From: an uncultured Oscillibacter sp.
GTDB lineage: Bacteria > Bacillota > Clostridia > Oscillospirales > Oscillospiraceae
Direction: 5' to 3'
Assembly (NCBI GenBank): GCA_910583695.1
Contig: CAJTZL010000001.1
Coordinates: 62,001 to 126,000, forward strand
Length of the DNA: 64,000 nt
Positions within the stretch are counted from its first letter, which is position 1; each line of letters begins with the position of its first letter. Below the pieces are notes generated by a model. That model worked only from the letters and a program-made list of their open reading frames with translations, was not told the DNA's origin and did not search any database. The translations under genes were made by a program, and so were the position numbers. Positions 47,702-55,388 of the stretch are shown here, piece after piece.

Positions 47702-49174
47702 TCAGCCCTCCGCATTCTTTTTCCCGAAGGCTTTTTTCAGGAAGGGCCACGCAAAGCATACCACAATTACAATTATCAGCGCAAGGGAGATGGGCCTGGT
47801 GATAAAAATGGACCACGAATTTCCGGAAAGCCGCATGGCCCTGCAATAATTGTCCTCCGCCAGACTTCCCAAAATCAGGCCCAGAACCAGGCAGGACAGC
47901 GGGAATTTGTTGCGCTCCAGGCAGTAGCCGACGACCGCCGCCACCAGCATGACCACAACATCCATAATCTGCCGGCGGGTGGCATACGCGCCCACCACGG
48001 AGAGCATCAAAATCAGGGGCACCAGCAGGCTGTTGGGCATCTCGGTGATTTTCGCAAAATACTTGGCTCCCAGGAGGCCCAGAATCGCAAAGGCGAACTG
48101 CGCCAGCAGCATGCCCCAGATAATCGTACTGACCATGTCGCCATTCTTGGAGTAGAAGGAATAGCCCGTCTGAATGCCGTGGATGCTGAGGGCCGACAGG
48201 AACAGCGCCGCGCTGGAGCTCCCGGGCACGCCCAGGGCGAAGGCGGGAATCAGTGCGGAACTGGTCACGGCTCCGATGGCCGTCTGGGGAGCGATGAGGC
48301 CCTTGGTGTTTCCCTCTCCGAAGGTATCCTTGTCCTTGGCCGCATTTTTCTCCACCACATAGGTGATGAAGCTGGCGGCGTTGATTCCCAGGCCGGGAAC
48401 AATGCCGATGATGGTTCCCAGGACGGAGGAGCGAATCAGAGGCACAGGGAATTTGAAGACCTCCCGGGTGCCGGCCATGACGCCGGAAACCTTGGAGTCC
48501 GACGCGCTCATGGCGCCCTTTTCGTTCACCAGGATCAACGCCTGGGCCAGGGCAAAGGCGCCGATCACAATGGGAATGAACTGAAGTCCGTCCTCCAGAT
48601 AGACGGTGCCGAAGGTGAAGCGTTTGTCCCCGGTGACGACGCTGCGCCCAATGAAGGTCAGCATCAGTCCCAGGCCGCCCATGATGATGCCCTTCAGCGC
48701 GTTGCCCTTGGCCGCCAGGGCCACCAGACTCAGGCCCGCCACAGCCAGCAGGAAATACTCCGCCGCGCCGATTTTCAAAGAAAGCTGCGCCAGTGCGTTG
48801 CCCAGCAGCGCAAAGGCGGCCACGCCGAACAGTCCGCCCACCAGGGAAGATACGGTGGAAATGCCCAGAGCCCGGCCAGCCTCACCCTTGCGGGTCATGG
48901 GATAACCGTCAAAGCAGGTGGCCACGTTGCCGGGGGTGCCCGGCGTATTCAGCAGAATCGCAGAGATGGAGCCGCCGTAGCAGCATGCGCCGTAAACGGC
49001 GCTCAGGAAAATCACGGAGCTGGTGGCGGACATGGAATAGGTCATGGGCAGCAGAATTGCCAAGGCAAACACCGGCCCCAGGCCCGGCGCCGCGCCAATC
49101 AGAATGCCCAGCACCGTGCCGACCAGCATATAAATCAGGTTCAGCGGGCTGATCGCTGTAAGTAAAGCCGACAT
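47702..49174 (-). CDS. tctA: Tripartite tricarboxylate transporter large permease TctA
   Basis: 490 residues with about 11 to 12 membrane spans. The family motifs are an N-terminal GILIGAAPGLGPVFALAILLP and a second GIVPGLGINAASFI, each a Gly/Pro-rich re-entrant substrate site, plus the conserved GVPGSSSAALFLSAL. With TctB and TctC it imports carboxylates using the cation gradient. Start has AAGGAGG upstream. It lies 20 bases before ubiX. Confidence 0.93.
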   Translation of the reverse strand: MSALLTAISPLNLIYMLVGTVLGILIGAAPGLGPVFALAILLPMTYSMSATSSVIFLSAVYGACCYGGSISAILLNTPGTPGNVATCFDGYPMTRKGEAGRALGISTVSSLVGGLFGVAAFALLGNALAQLSLKIGAAEYFLLAVAGLSLVALAAKGNALKGIIMGGLGLMLTFIGRSVVTGDKRFTFGTVYLEDGLQFIPIVIGAFALAQALILVNEKGAMSASDSKVSGVMAGTREVFKFPVPLIRSSVLGTIIGIVPGLGINAASFITYVVEKNAAKDKDTFGEGNTKGLIAPQTAIGAVTSSALIPAFALGVPGSSSAALFLSALSIHGIQTGYSFYSKNGDMVSTIIWGMLLAQFAFAILGLLGAKYFAKITEMPNSLLVPLILMLSVVGAYATRRQIMDVVVMLVAAVVGYCLERNKFPLSCLVLGLILGSLAEDNYCRAMRLSGNSWSIFITRPISLALIIVIVVCFAWPFLKKAFGKKNAEG

Positions 49175-49186
49175 CTGACGTCCTCC

Positions 49187-49651
49187 TTAAAGTAATCCGG
49201 ACAGGACTCCCGCCGGCAGTTTGATGTAGAAGCCATAGCGGAAAATCACATAGAACGCAACGGTAATCACCACCGCAAAGGGAATCAGCACCTTCCATCT
49301 CTGGTAGCCCAGCATATACGGCAGGGCAATCAGGACGGCGATGGTGCACGGCAAAAAGCCGATGGGAACCAGCAGCACGACATAAAGCAAGGAAGCGGCC
49401 AGCACCACCGCCTGATTACGGCTGAAAAGCCGCTTCCTCCCGGCAGATTGTCCCTCTGCCTTTCCGGCGGCCCGCACTGTCAGCGCCAGCTTTGCCGCAC
49501 AGCAAAGGAACACCGCCGTGGAAACAATCCGAGGGAACAGCTTCGTCTCGGCGGCAAAGGGGCCGGAGGCGGCGAACATGTAGGCGGACGTCAGCATGAT
49601 GACCACAAGGATCACAATGTCTGCCGCTGCGGCTTTTTTCGTATCACTCAT
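49187..49651 (-). CDS. tctB: Tripartite tricarboxylate transporter small permease TctB
   Basis: 154 residues with four membrane spans (ADIVILVVIMLTSAYMFA near the start, then pairs after FPRIVSTAVFLCCAA). The length and span count fit TctB. It lies between tctC and tctA, 12 bases before tctA. Confidence 0.88.
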   Translation of the reverse strand: MSDTKKAAAADIVILVVIMLTSAYMFAASGPFAAETKLFPRIVSTAVFLCCAAKLALTVRAAGKAEGQSAGRKRLFSRNQAVVLAASLLYVVLLVPIGFLPCTIAVLIALPYMLGYQRWKVLIPFAVVITVAFYVIFRYGFYIKLPAGVLSGLL

Positions 49652-49680
49652 ATCTGCACCTCTCGTTCGATTTTAGACGG

Positions 49681-49709
49681 CCCCGGCCGCAGGACTCCCG
49701 CGGCCGGGG
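49681..49709 (-). other. Strong hairpin between tctC and tctB
   Basis: The arms ccccggccgc and gcggccgggg form a perfect 10-bp GC stem. There is no T-run. Such hairpins after binding-protein genes protect the upstream mRNA and let the soluble receptor be made in excess of the permeases. Confidence 0.6.
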
Positions 49710-49726
49710 ACACGGATGGAACGGTA

Positions 49727-50740
49727 TCAGCCCAGCAGATCCTTGGAAGCCTCGGCCAGGGAGTAGCAGCCGTCGATGACCTCTTTCAGCTCCTGGTTGG
49801 TGCGGGGCACCACGCTGAAAGAACTGCCGGCCGCCTCTGCGAAAGCGGGGTCCTGCGCCGCCTCGCAGGCAGCGTCCCGCAGGGTGGTGAGAATTTCCTC
49901 CGGGGTCTCGGGAGGCGCCAGAATGCCCATGACTACATCATAGCCGTACTCTTCGCCATAGATGGAGGCAAAGGTGGGCACACCTTCCAGCTTCTCATCC
50001 TCCATGTCGCCGAAGGTGGTGAGCACCCGGAGCGTCCCCTCGGCAGCGGGGGTATAGGCGGCGGTGCTGCTGCAAATGGCACAGTCCACTTCTTTGCCCA
50101 TGACTGCCGTCACACAGTTGTTTCCGCTGTCATAGGGGATGGAGGTCACATCAACCTTGGTCACATCCAGGAAAATTGCCTGGGCCAGAGAGGAGTTGGA
50201 CACGCCGGTAGTCACAGCCATCTTCAAATTCGCTCCGGAGGAAACCAGCTCCTCCAAGCTCTGATAGGGGCTGTCCGCCGGAACAATCAGCACATTGCCC
50301 TCCTTGCCGGAGACGCCGGCGATGGGCTCAAACCCGCTCATCTGATATTCCACGTCGCCGCCTTCCACGACCTCCGTCAGGACATAGGACGGGAAGTTGC
50401 CCAGCACCAGCGTATAGCCGTCGGGATCGGCGCGGTAGACCTGGCTCAGGCCCACCTTGCCGGAGCCGCCCTCCACATTTTCCACGATGACGTTACAGCC
50501 CAGCTTCTCCGCCAGATACGGTGCATACATGCGGGCCACGGTATCGGCAGAGCCGCCTGCTCCGCGGCAGACCACGATGGTGATGGTGCCCTTGGGAAAA
50601 CCGGAGCTTGCAGGAGCGGAACTCTGGACGGGAGCGCCGCCGGTCTGATTTTCCGGAGCGTTCTCCGCAGGTTGCGCACCGCAGGCGGCCAGAGCCAGAA
50701 CCAGGGACATGGTCAGCAAAACGGTCAGCAGCTTTTTCAT
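49727..50740 (-). CDS. tctC: Tripartite tricarboxylate transporter binding protein TctC
   Basis: 337 residues from the ATG at 50740 (MKKLLTVLLTMSLVLALAAC), a lipoprotein signal with lipobox LAAC. AAGGGGA precedes the ATG. The mature part begins with an acidic linker and FPKGTITIVVCRGAGGSADTVAR, the Bug-fold carboxylate-binding loop, then YAPYLAEKLGCNVIVEN. Bug receptors clamp a carboxylate group through main-chain amides, so the substrate should be a carboxylic acid. This fits the hydro-lyases and decarboxylases encoded around it. Confidence 0.92.
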   Translation of the reverse strand: MKKLLTVLLTMSLVLALAACGAQPAENAPENQTGGAPVQSSAPASSGFPKGTITIVVCRGAGGSADTVARMYAPYLAEKLGCNVIVENVEGGSGKVGLSQVYRADPDGYTLVLGNFPSYVLTEVVEGGDVEYQMSGFEPIAGVSGKEGNVLIVPADSPYQSLEELVSSGANLKMAVTTGVSNSSLAQAIFLDVTKVDVTSIPYDSGNNCVTAVMGKEVDCAICSSTAAYTPAAEGTLRVLTTFGDMEDEKLEGVPTFASIYGEEYGYDVVMGILAPPETPEEILTTLRDAACEAAQDPAFAEAAGSSFSVVPRTNQELKEVIDGCYSLAEASKDLLG

Positions 50741-50779
50741 AATCGTTCCCCTTTTCATTTTTTTATTATTATCCGCGCA

Positions 50780-52201
50780 TCACAAATAGTCTTCGATCCG
50801 CATACGCTCCAGCAGATCCAGCGGAACCTCGCAGACCTCGGAGAAGGGCGTTCCATAGGGCTTCGTGCAGTCAATTCCCATCTTTGCGGAGATTTTGGTG
50901 CGGGAGTCCACCGTGGGGTCCACCGTGGCGCCCATGGCTCCGGGAATCACAAATGTGGCCCGGTCCGGCTGGGTCCGGGTGGCCAGTGCCCAGAGAACTT
51001 CACTGTCGTTGTACACGTCCACATCGTCGTCCACCGCCAGGACATACTTCAGGTGCCAGTCACAGACAAAAGCCGCCATTATGGCGTCCCGGGCTTCACC
51101 GCCCACCCGCTGCTTCAAGGAGAGGTAGCAGATATAGCGCCCGCAGCCCCCCGGCGTCATGTGCACCGCCTTGATGCCGGGGCAGGTGGCCCGGACCTTC
51201 TCAAAGATCACGGCCTCCTTGGGAATGGAGCCCAGCAGACAGTGCTCGGCATGCCCGATGAAAAGGGACTGGAAGTAGGCGTCCTTCCGGTGCGTGATGG
51301 CTGCGGGAGTGAGACGTGGGTCCAGCTGCTGAGTGATCTGGCCGCCCTTGAAGTTTTTGTAATGGCGGGTATGCTCCCCTACGGGCCCCTCCTCAATGCG
51401 GTCGTTCCAGTCCACCTCGCACTCAATGATCATCTCCGCGTCCGCGGGGACCAGCAGCTCCTCTCCCCAGGTCTGGCTGGGCGTCAGGCGGACGGCCTCT
51501 CCCAGAGCGGCTCCTGCCATCTCGTATTCGTTGGTGCCATAGGGGCCCTCCCAGCAGCTTCCCAGGAAAAAGCCGGGATGGTGTCCGATGACAATGGCCA
51601 CCGGGGCCTTCTGTCCCCGCTCACCATACTTTTTCACGTTCATGCCGCTGTGGTGATGCGGTTCGGCATGGATGGCGGCGATTTTGTGCCCTTTGACATG
51701 AACTCGAATCATGGCCAGGTTGTAGGCCCCGGAATCCGGGTCCCGGGTCACAAGCGCGCCGCCCAGGATGTAAGGGCCGCCGTCGTGCTCATGGTGCTTG
51801 GGAATGGGCAGCTTGTTGAAGCCGCAGTCCTCTCCGGTGACAACGACCTCCTTCACCGGAGCCTCCCCCGCCGGAAGCTCCACGGGAGCAATCCGGTTGG
51901 CAAAGCAGTCTTTCAGTTTCAGGGAGAGGGGCATTTTATAATCCGCCATGTCCATGTCCAGGGCGGCGCAGAACTTCTTCCGGCTGGAAAAGGCATTGAA
52001 CACCAGGGGGAAGCGGCTGTCGGAGCCGTCCAGTGTGGTGGGATGCTCAAAGATGGTCATGGGGGCCTTGCCCTCCAGCTCCATCTTCCGCAGAAAGGTG
52101 GTTGCCTCCAGATCGCTGTTGATTTTCCCCGGAACCCGGAGCAGTTCGTCGGGACAGGCGGCGGTCAGCTGCTGTAGAAAGGTCCTGAAATCTTTTGCCA
52201 T
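50780..52201 (-). CDS. UbiD-family prFMN-dependent decarboxylase
   Basis: 473 residues, the length of LpdC/VdcC/BsdC-type enzymes. SGAYNLAMIRVHVKGH lies on the prFMN-binding face, and PHHHSGMNVKKYGERG, IECEVDWNDRIEEGPVGEHTRHY and LAVDDDVDVYNDSEVLWALATRTQPDR supply the family's E, R and acidic active-site blocks. UbiD enzymes reversibly decarboxylate alpha,beta-unsaturated or aromatic acids. Neighbouring aconitase X and LeuCD-like enzymes make unsaturated acids, so a non-aromatic enoate is a possible substrate. Phenolic acids are the alternative, because an LpdD-like gene is also present. Confidence 0.9.
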   Translation of the reverse strand: MAKDFRTFLQQLTAACPDELLRVPGKINSDLEATTFLRKMELEGKAPMTIFEHPTTLDGSDSRFPLVFNAFSSRKKFCAALDMDMADYKMPLSLKLKDCFANRIAPVELPAGEAPVKEVVVTGEDCGFNKLPIPKHHEHDGGPYILGGALVTRDPDSGAYNLAMIRVHVKGHKIAAIHAEPHHHSGMNVKKYGERGQKAPVAIVIGHHPGFFLGSCWEGPYGTNEYEMAGAALGEAVRLTPSQTWGEELLVPADAEMIIECEVDWNDRIEEGPVGEHTRHYKNFKGGQITQQLDPRLTPAAITHRKDAYFQSLFIGHAEHCLLGSIPKEAVIFEKVRATCPGIKAVHMTPGGCGRYICYLSLKQRVGGEARDAIMAAFVCDWHLKYVLAVDDDVDVYNDSEVLWALATRTQPDRATFVIPGAMGATVDPTVDSRTKISAKMGIDCTKPYGTPFSEVCEVPLDLLERMRIEDYL

Positions 52202-52308
52202 GTATACTCTCCTTTTTCAAACAGGGAGCCGGGCGGGCGGCGTCCTCATCGACCGGACAACCCTGACCGGTCTCAAAAACACCGGTGCACCCCACACTCC
52301 CCAGCATC

Positions 52309-53595
52309 TCACTGGCCGAAGAACCCCTCCGGGGCCAGATGGGGATGGGCGGAAGCCATGGCCCGGAAGTGCCCGGTGTCGCCGTCCTCCCGCTCCGTCA
52401 TGTAGATTGCCCCCACCGGGCAGACCTGGGAGCACAGGGAGCAGCCCGCACACTTGTCCTTGTGGATTACCGCTTTCTTGGCCACGGTGATGGCATCGTA
52501 CCAGCAGGAGTGCCAGCAGCGCTTGCAGCCCATACATTTGCTGTAGTCCACATTCGCCTGGAGCGGTTTCACCTTATCCACCAGATCCTGGTTGGAGTAG
52601 ATCTGCTTCCGCGCCTTGTCCTTGACCTCCTCAATGGTCTGATAGCCCCGGCGGTCCAGCCAAGCGTCGATGTCCCGGAGCATTTCCTTCACGCAGCGCA
52701 GGCCCCGGATCATAATGGGAGAGCAATACTGCACGGCGTCCGCGCCGGCCATGAGGAACTCGATGGTGTCCTCCCAGGTCACCGCGCCCCGGCCTGCCAT
52801 AACGGCGCAGCCGCAGGCGGAGGCCACCTCGGCCACCCAGCGCATGCTGACGGGCTTCATGCCGGTTCCCGTGCCGGGCCCGGGGCCGTAGATGACGGGT
52901 TTACCGGTTTCAATGTCCACCCGCATGGTCTTGGCGTTGGCAAACATGGTGACTCCGGCGGCGCCGGCCTCTTCCATCTGCTTTGCCACGCTGACAAAGT
53001 TGGACCCGTCGGGGCTCATCTTCACAAACATGGGAATGGACACGGTCTTCCGCAGCGTGCGGACCACCTCCACTGCGGCCTTCGGGTGCATGGTGTAGTA
53101 GATGCCCACATGATTGTCCTGCTCGCTCTTGGACAGGCCCTCCGGCGGGAAGGGGCAGCAGAAGTTCAGCTCCAGCGCGTCGCAACCCGCCTCCATATAC
53201 AGGGAGGAAATGTGCTGCCACTCCTCCATGGTCTTGCAGGAAAAACTGCCGATCAGCTTGCAGTCGTGCTCCTTGCAGTAAGGAGCGGCTTCCTTGATGA
53301 TCTGGGAGAACTGGACCGGCTCATAGCTGGAGTTGTGCTCCCGGTGCATCCAGAAGTAATCCTTGGGATCGTCGTAGGGGTGCTGGGGGTCCTTCTTGTA
53401 GTCCAGCAGCTTGTAGAGCGGCCGGGGATACCGCTGGAGATACCAGACGGTAGACGCGGTCTTGGTCACAATGGCGCCCAGGCCGGAATCCACGCACTTC
53501 CGGATGTGCTCCACGGTGCCCGCCGGGGGGCCGCCGCCCACCACCAGCGGATTTTTCAAACGCAGGGGACCCAGTTGAACAGATAAATCAGCCAT
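52309..53595 (-). CDS. Dihydroorotate dehydrogenase-like flavoprotein with C-terminal 2x[4Fe-4S] ferredoxin domain
   Basis: 428 residues. An FMN-binding TIM barrel (about 1-320: GPLRLKNPLVVGGGPPAG, then LELNFCCPFPPEG, GRGAVTWEDTIEFLMAGADAVQYCS) is fused to a ferredoxin domain with CMGCKRCWHSC and CAGCSLCSQVCPVGA motifs. The layout recalls PreA and anaerobic dihydropyrimidine dehydrogenase subunits. Some such proteins reduce C=C bonds using ferredoxin electrons. No PreT-like partner is adjacent. In this operon it could reduce or oxidise an unsaturated carboxylate; the substrate is unknown. It follows an RraA-type gene by 23 bases. Confidence 0.85.
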   Translation of the reverse strand: MADLSVQLGPLRLKNPLVVGGGPPAGTVEHIRKCVDSGLGAIVTKTASTVWYLQRYPRPLYKLLDYKKDPQHPYDDPKDYFWMHREHNSSYEPVQFSQIIKEAAPYCKEHDCKLIGSFSCKTMEEWQHISSLYMEAGCDALELNFCCPFPPEGLSKSEQDNHVGIYYTMHPKAAVEVVRTLRKTVSIPMFVKMSPDGSNFVSVAKQMEEAGAAGVTMFANAKTMRVDIETGKPVIYGPGPGTGTGMKPVSMRWVAEVASACGCAVMAGRGAVTWEDTIEFLMAGADAVQYCSPIMIRGLRCVKEMLRDIDAWLDRRGYQTIEEVKDKARKQIYSNQDLVDKVKPLQANVDYSKCMGCKRCWHSCWYDAITVAKKAVIHKDKCAGCSLCSQVCPVGAIYMTEREDGDTGHFRAMASAHPHLAPEGFFGQ

Positions 53596-53618
53596 GTTTC
53601 TGTCTCCTCCTCTTTGCC

Positions 53619-54296
53619 TTAGTGTTCTTCATGCGTCTGCAATTTATGATATCCCGTCATGCGGCGGGCCTCTTTCAGGGGCGTGCCCTCCCGTACCAGG
53701 GCCTCAATCCTGGCCTCCGTCTCCGCAATGCCTTCGGCAATTTCCAGCACCTCCAGCGCGTGCTCCAGGGGAATGCGGACAGCGCCGCTGTCGTCCGCCA
53801 TCATGACGTCGCCGGGATTGACCTGAAGGCCGGAGGCGGAAACGGGAACCTCCACCGCATCCACATAGACCCGGTCCTTACCCGTGACCATGTACGCGCC
53901 CTTGGAATAGATCGGATAACCGATGCGCTCAATGGCGGGCAGGTCCCGGCACACGCCGTCGATAATGGTTCCGGCGACGCCCTTCAAATGGGCGTCCAGG
54001 GACATGATGTCCCCCCAGACCGTACAGTAATCCCGGCCGCCGTTGTCAATGACCACCACCTGTCCGGCCTCCACGTCATCCAGGAAGTCTCCCACGGTGC
54101 CCTTCACCGTGCCGCAGGGAACGTAGTGAACCGTGAAGGCCTGGCCGCAGCAGCTTCTCCCCCGGACCGCCGGGCCCACGTGATAGAGCCCGCAGGCGGG
54201 CAGGCCCAGCTTGTCGTTGGCGTCGGAGACGCAGGTGGTATCCAGCTTCCGGTAGCGCTCCAAAATCTCGGGCGCAAGGCGCAATGCTTCCTTCAT
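53619..54296 (-). CDS. RraA-family protein (HMG/CHA aldolase-like), copy 1
   Basis: 225 residues. Family blocks are TTCVSDANDKLGLPA, GQVVVIDNGGRDYCTVWGDIM and IDGVCRDLPAIERIGYPIYSKG. The DGxxRD signature and upstream metal/pyruvate loop are the features shared with 4-hydroxy-4-methyl-2-oxoglutarate and 4-carboxy-4-hydroxy-2-oxoadipate aldolases. Those enzymes split a tertiary hydroxyacid to pyruvate and a 2-oxoacid. Regulator-type RraA proteins of Proteobacteria look similar, but the catabolic context favours an enzyme. Next to copy 2. Confidence 0.85.
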   Translation of the reverse strand: MKEALRLAPEILERYRKLDTTCVSDANDKLGLPACGLYHVGPAVRGRSCCGQAFTVHYVPCGTVKGTVGDFLDDVEAGQVVVIDNGGRDYCTVWGDIMSLDAHLKGVAGTIIDGVCRDLPAIERIGYPIYSKGAYMVTGKDRVYVDAVEVPVSASGLQVNPGDVMMADDSGAVRIPLEHALEVLEIAEGIAETEARIEALVREGTPLKEARRMTGYHKLQTHEEH

Positions 54297-54305
54297 AAGC
54301 TCTCC

Positions 54306-54965
54306 TCACTTTTGCAGCATTTTTTCGTAGTTGTACTTCTGGTCCACTTCCAGGGAGCTCATGCCTCCCCGGAGGTCGGCCACCATGGCCTCCTCCTTCT
54401 CCCAGAGGCTTTCCGCCTTTTCCAGCACCTCCTCCAGGTGCTCGGAGGGGATGAAGACCACGCCGCTGCGGTCCGCCAGCACCGCGTCGCCGGGCCGCAC
54501 CTGGACGCCGCCGAATTGAATCAGGGTGTTGGTGCTCTCCTCCATAATGCGGCCCCGGGCGGTAGCGACCACCGCGCCCCGGGCATAGACGGGGAACCCG
54601 ATCTCCACATAGTCGTCCACATCCCGGCAGGCGCCGTCGATGACCACGCCGGAAACGCCCTTCAGCTGCGCCCCGTTGGCCAGGATGCCCCCCCAGCAGG
54701 AGGTATCCAGCCGCCCGCCGTTGTCCACGACCACCACGTCGCTGCTCCGGGCGGCCTCAATGGCCCGAATGCCCAGGTGGACCTTGCCTTTGGTCTCGCC
54801 GGCGGCGGTCATCTTGACCGTGACGGCGCTGCCCGCGATTTTGCGGACGCCCTCGTACATGGGGCGGACTCCGTAGGTGGAGCCCTTGTAGCCCAGGGCG
54901 TCCAGGGCGTCCGACACGTTGGTGGTGGAGAGCTTCAGCAGCCGCTCTCTGATGCCGTTTTCCAT
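54306..54965 (-). CDS. RraA-family protein (HMG/CHA aldolase-like), copy 2
   Basis: 219 residues: LSTTNVSDALDALGYKGS, DVVVVDNGGRLDTSCWGGILANGAQLKG and IDGACRDVDDYVEIGFPVYARG. It keeps the DGxxRD signature and appears catalytically complete as judged against aldolase members. It is a paralogue of copies 1 and 3, not a recent duplicate, since differences are spread along the whole length. It lies 9 bases before copy 1 and 12 bases after the aconitase X small subunit. Confidence 0.85.
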   Translation of the reverse strand: MENGIRERLLKLSTTNVSDALDALGYKGSTYGVRPMYEGVRKIAGSAVTVKMTAAGETKGKVHLGIRAIEAARSSDVVVVDNGGRLDTSCWGGILANGAQLKGVSGVVIDGACRDVDDYVEIGFPVYARGAVVATARGRIMEESTNTLIQFGGVQVRPGDAVLADRSGVVFIPSEHLEEVLEKAESLWEKEEAMVADLRGGMSSLEVDQKYNYEKMLQK

Positions 54966-54977
54966 GAAACTTCCTCC

Positions 54978-55388
54978 TTAAAAGGTAATGGCGCCGGTAT
55001 CCATGTCCACCGTCACCTGATCTCCGGTGTGAATCAGGCGGGTAACGTCTCCGTCGGGCCGGTCTATGAGCGGCATCTCACCCATGATGCAGCCGATGGC
55101 CGTCACCTGTTCCACCTCCAGATTCAGCATGCACTTGGGGCCGTTTCCATTCATAATGGTATCGTAGATAAGGTACGAGCCTCCTGTAGAACCCTTGCCG
55201 GTGGGGAAGACCAGGACCGTATCCTTCATGCAGGCCCCGTAGAGGGGATGGCCCTGCTCCGTGATGTTCCCGGTCTTCACGTCCACGCCGCCCAGGAAGC
55301 AGATGGGCTCTGTCGTCACCAGGGCGGTTCCCCGAATCGTGCCCTTTCCCCTGCCGGTGACTACACGGCCCTTCAACGTCGTGCTCAT
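54978..55388 (-). CDS. Aconitase X small subunit (DUF126, swivelling domain)
   Basis: 136 residues: an aconitase-swivel-like beta fold with LGGVDVKTGNITEQGHPLYG, TGKGSTGGSYLIYDTIMNGNGPKC (Ser/Gly loop) and a C-terminal HTGDQVTVDMDTGAITF. In two-gene AcnX enzymes the small subunit completes the active site of the large one. Its ATG directly follows the large-subunit stop with no spacing. Known AcnX enzymes are cis-3-hydroxy-L-proline dehydratase and phosphomevalonate dehydratase. Confidence 0.9.
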   Translation of the reverse strand: MSTTLKGRVVTGRGKGTIRGTALVTTEPICFLGGVDVKTGNITEQGHPLYGACMKDTVLVFPTGKGSTGGSYLIYDTIMNGNGPKCMLNLEVEQVTAIGCIMGEMPLIDRPDGDVTRLIHTGDQVTVDMDTGAITF

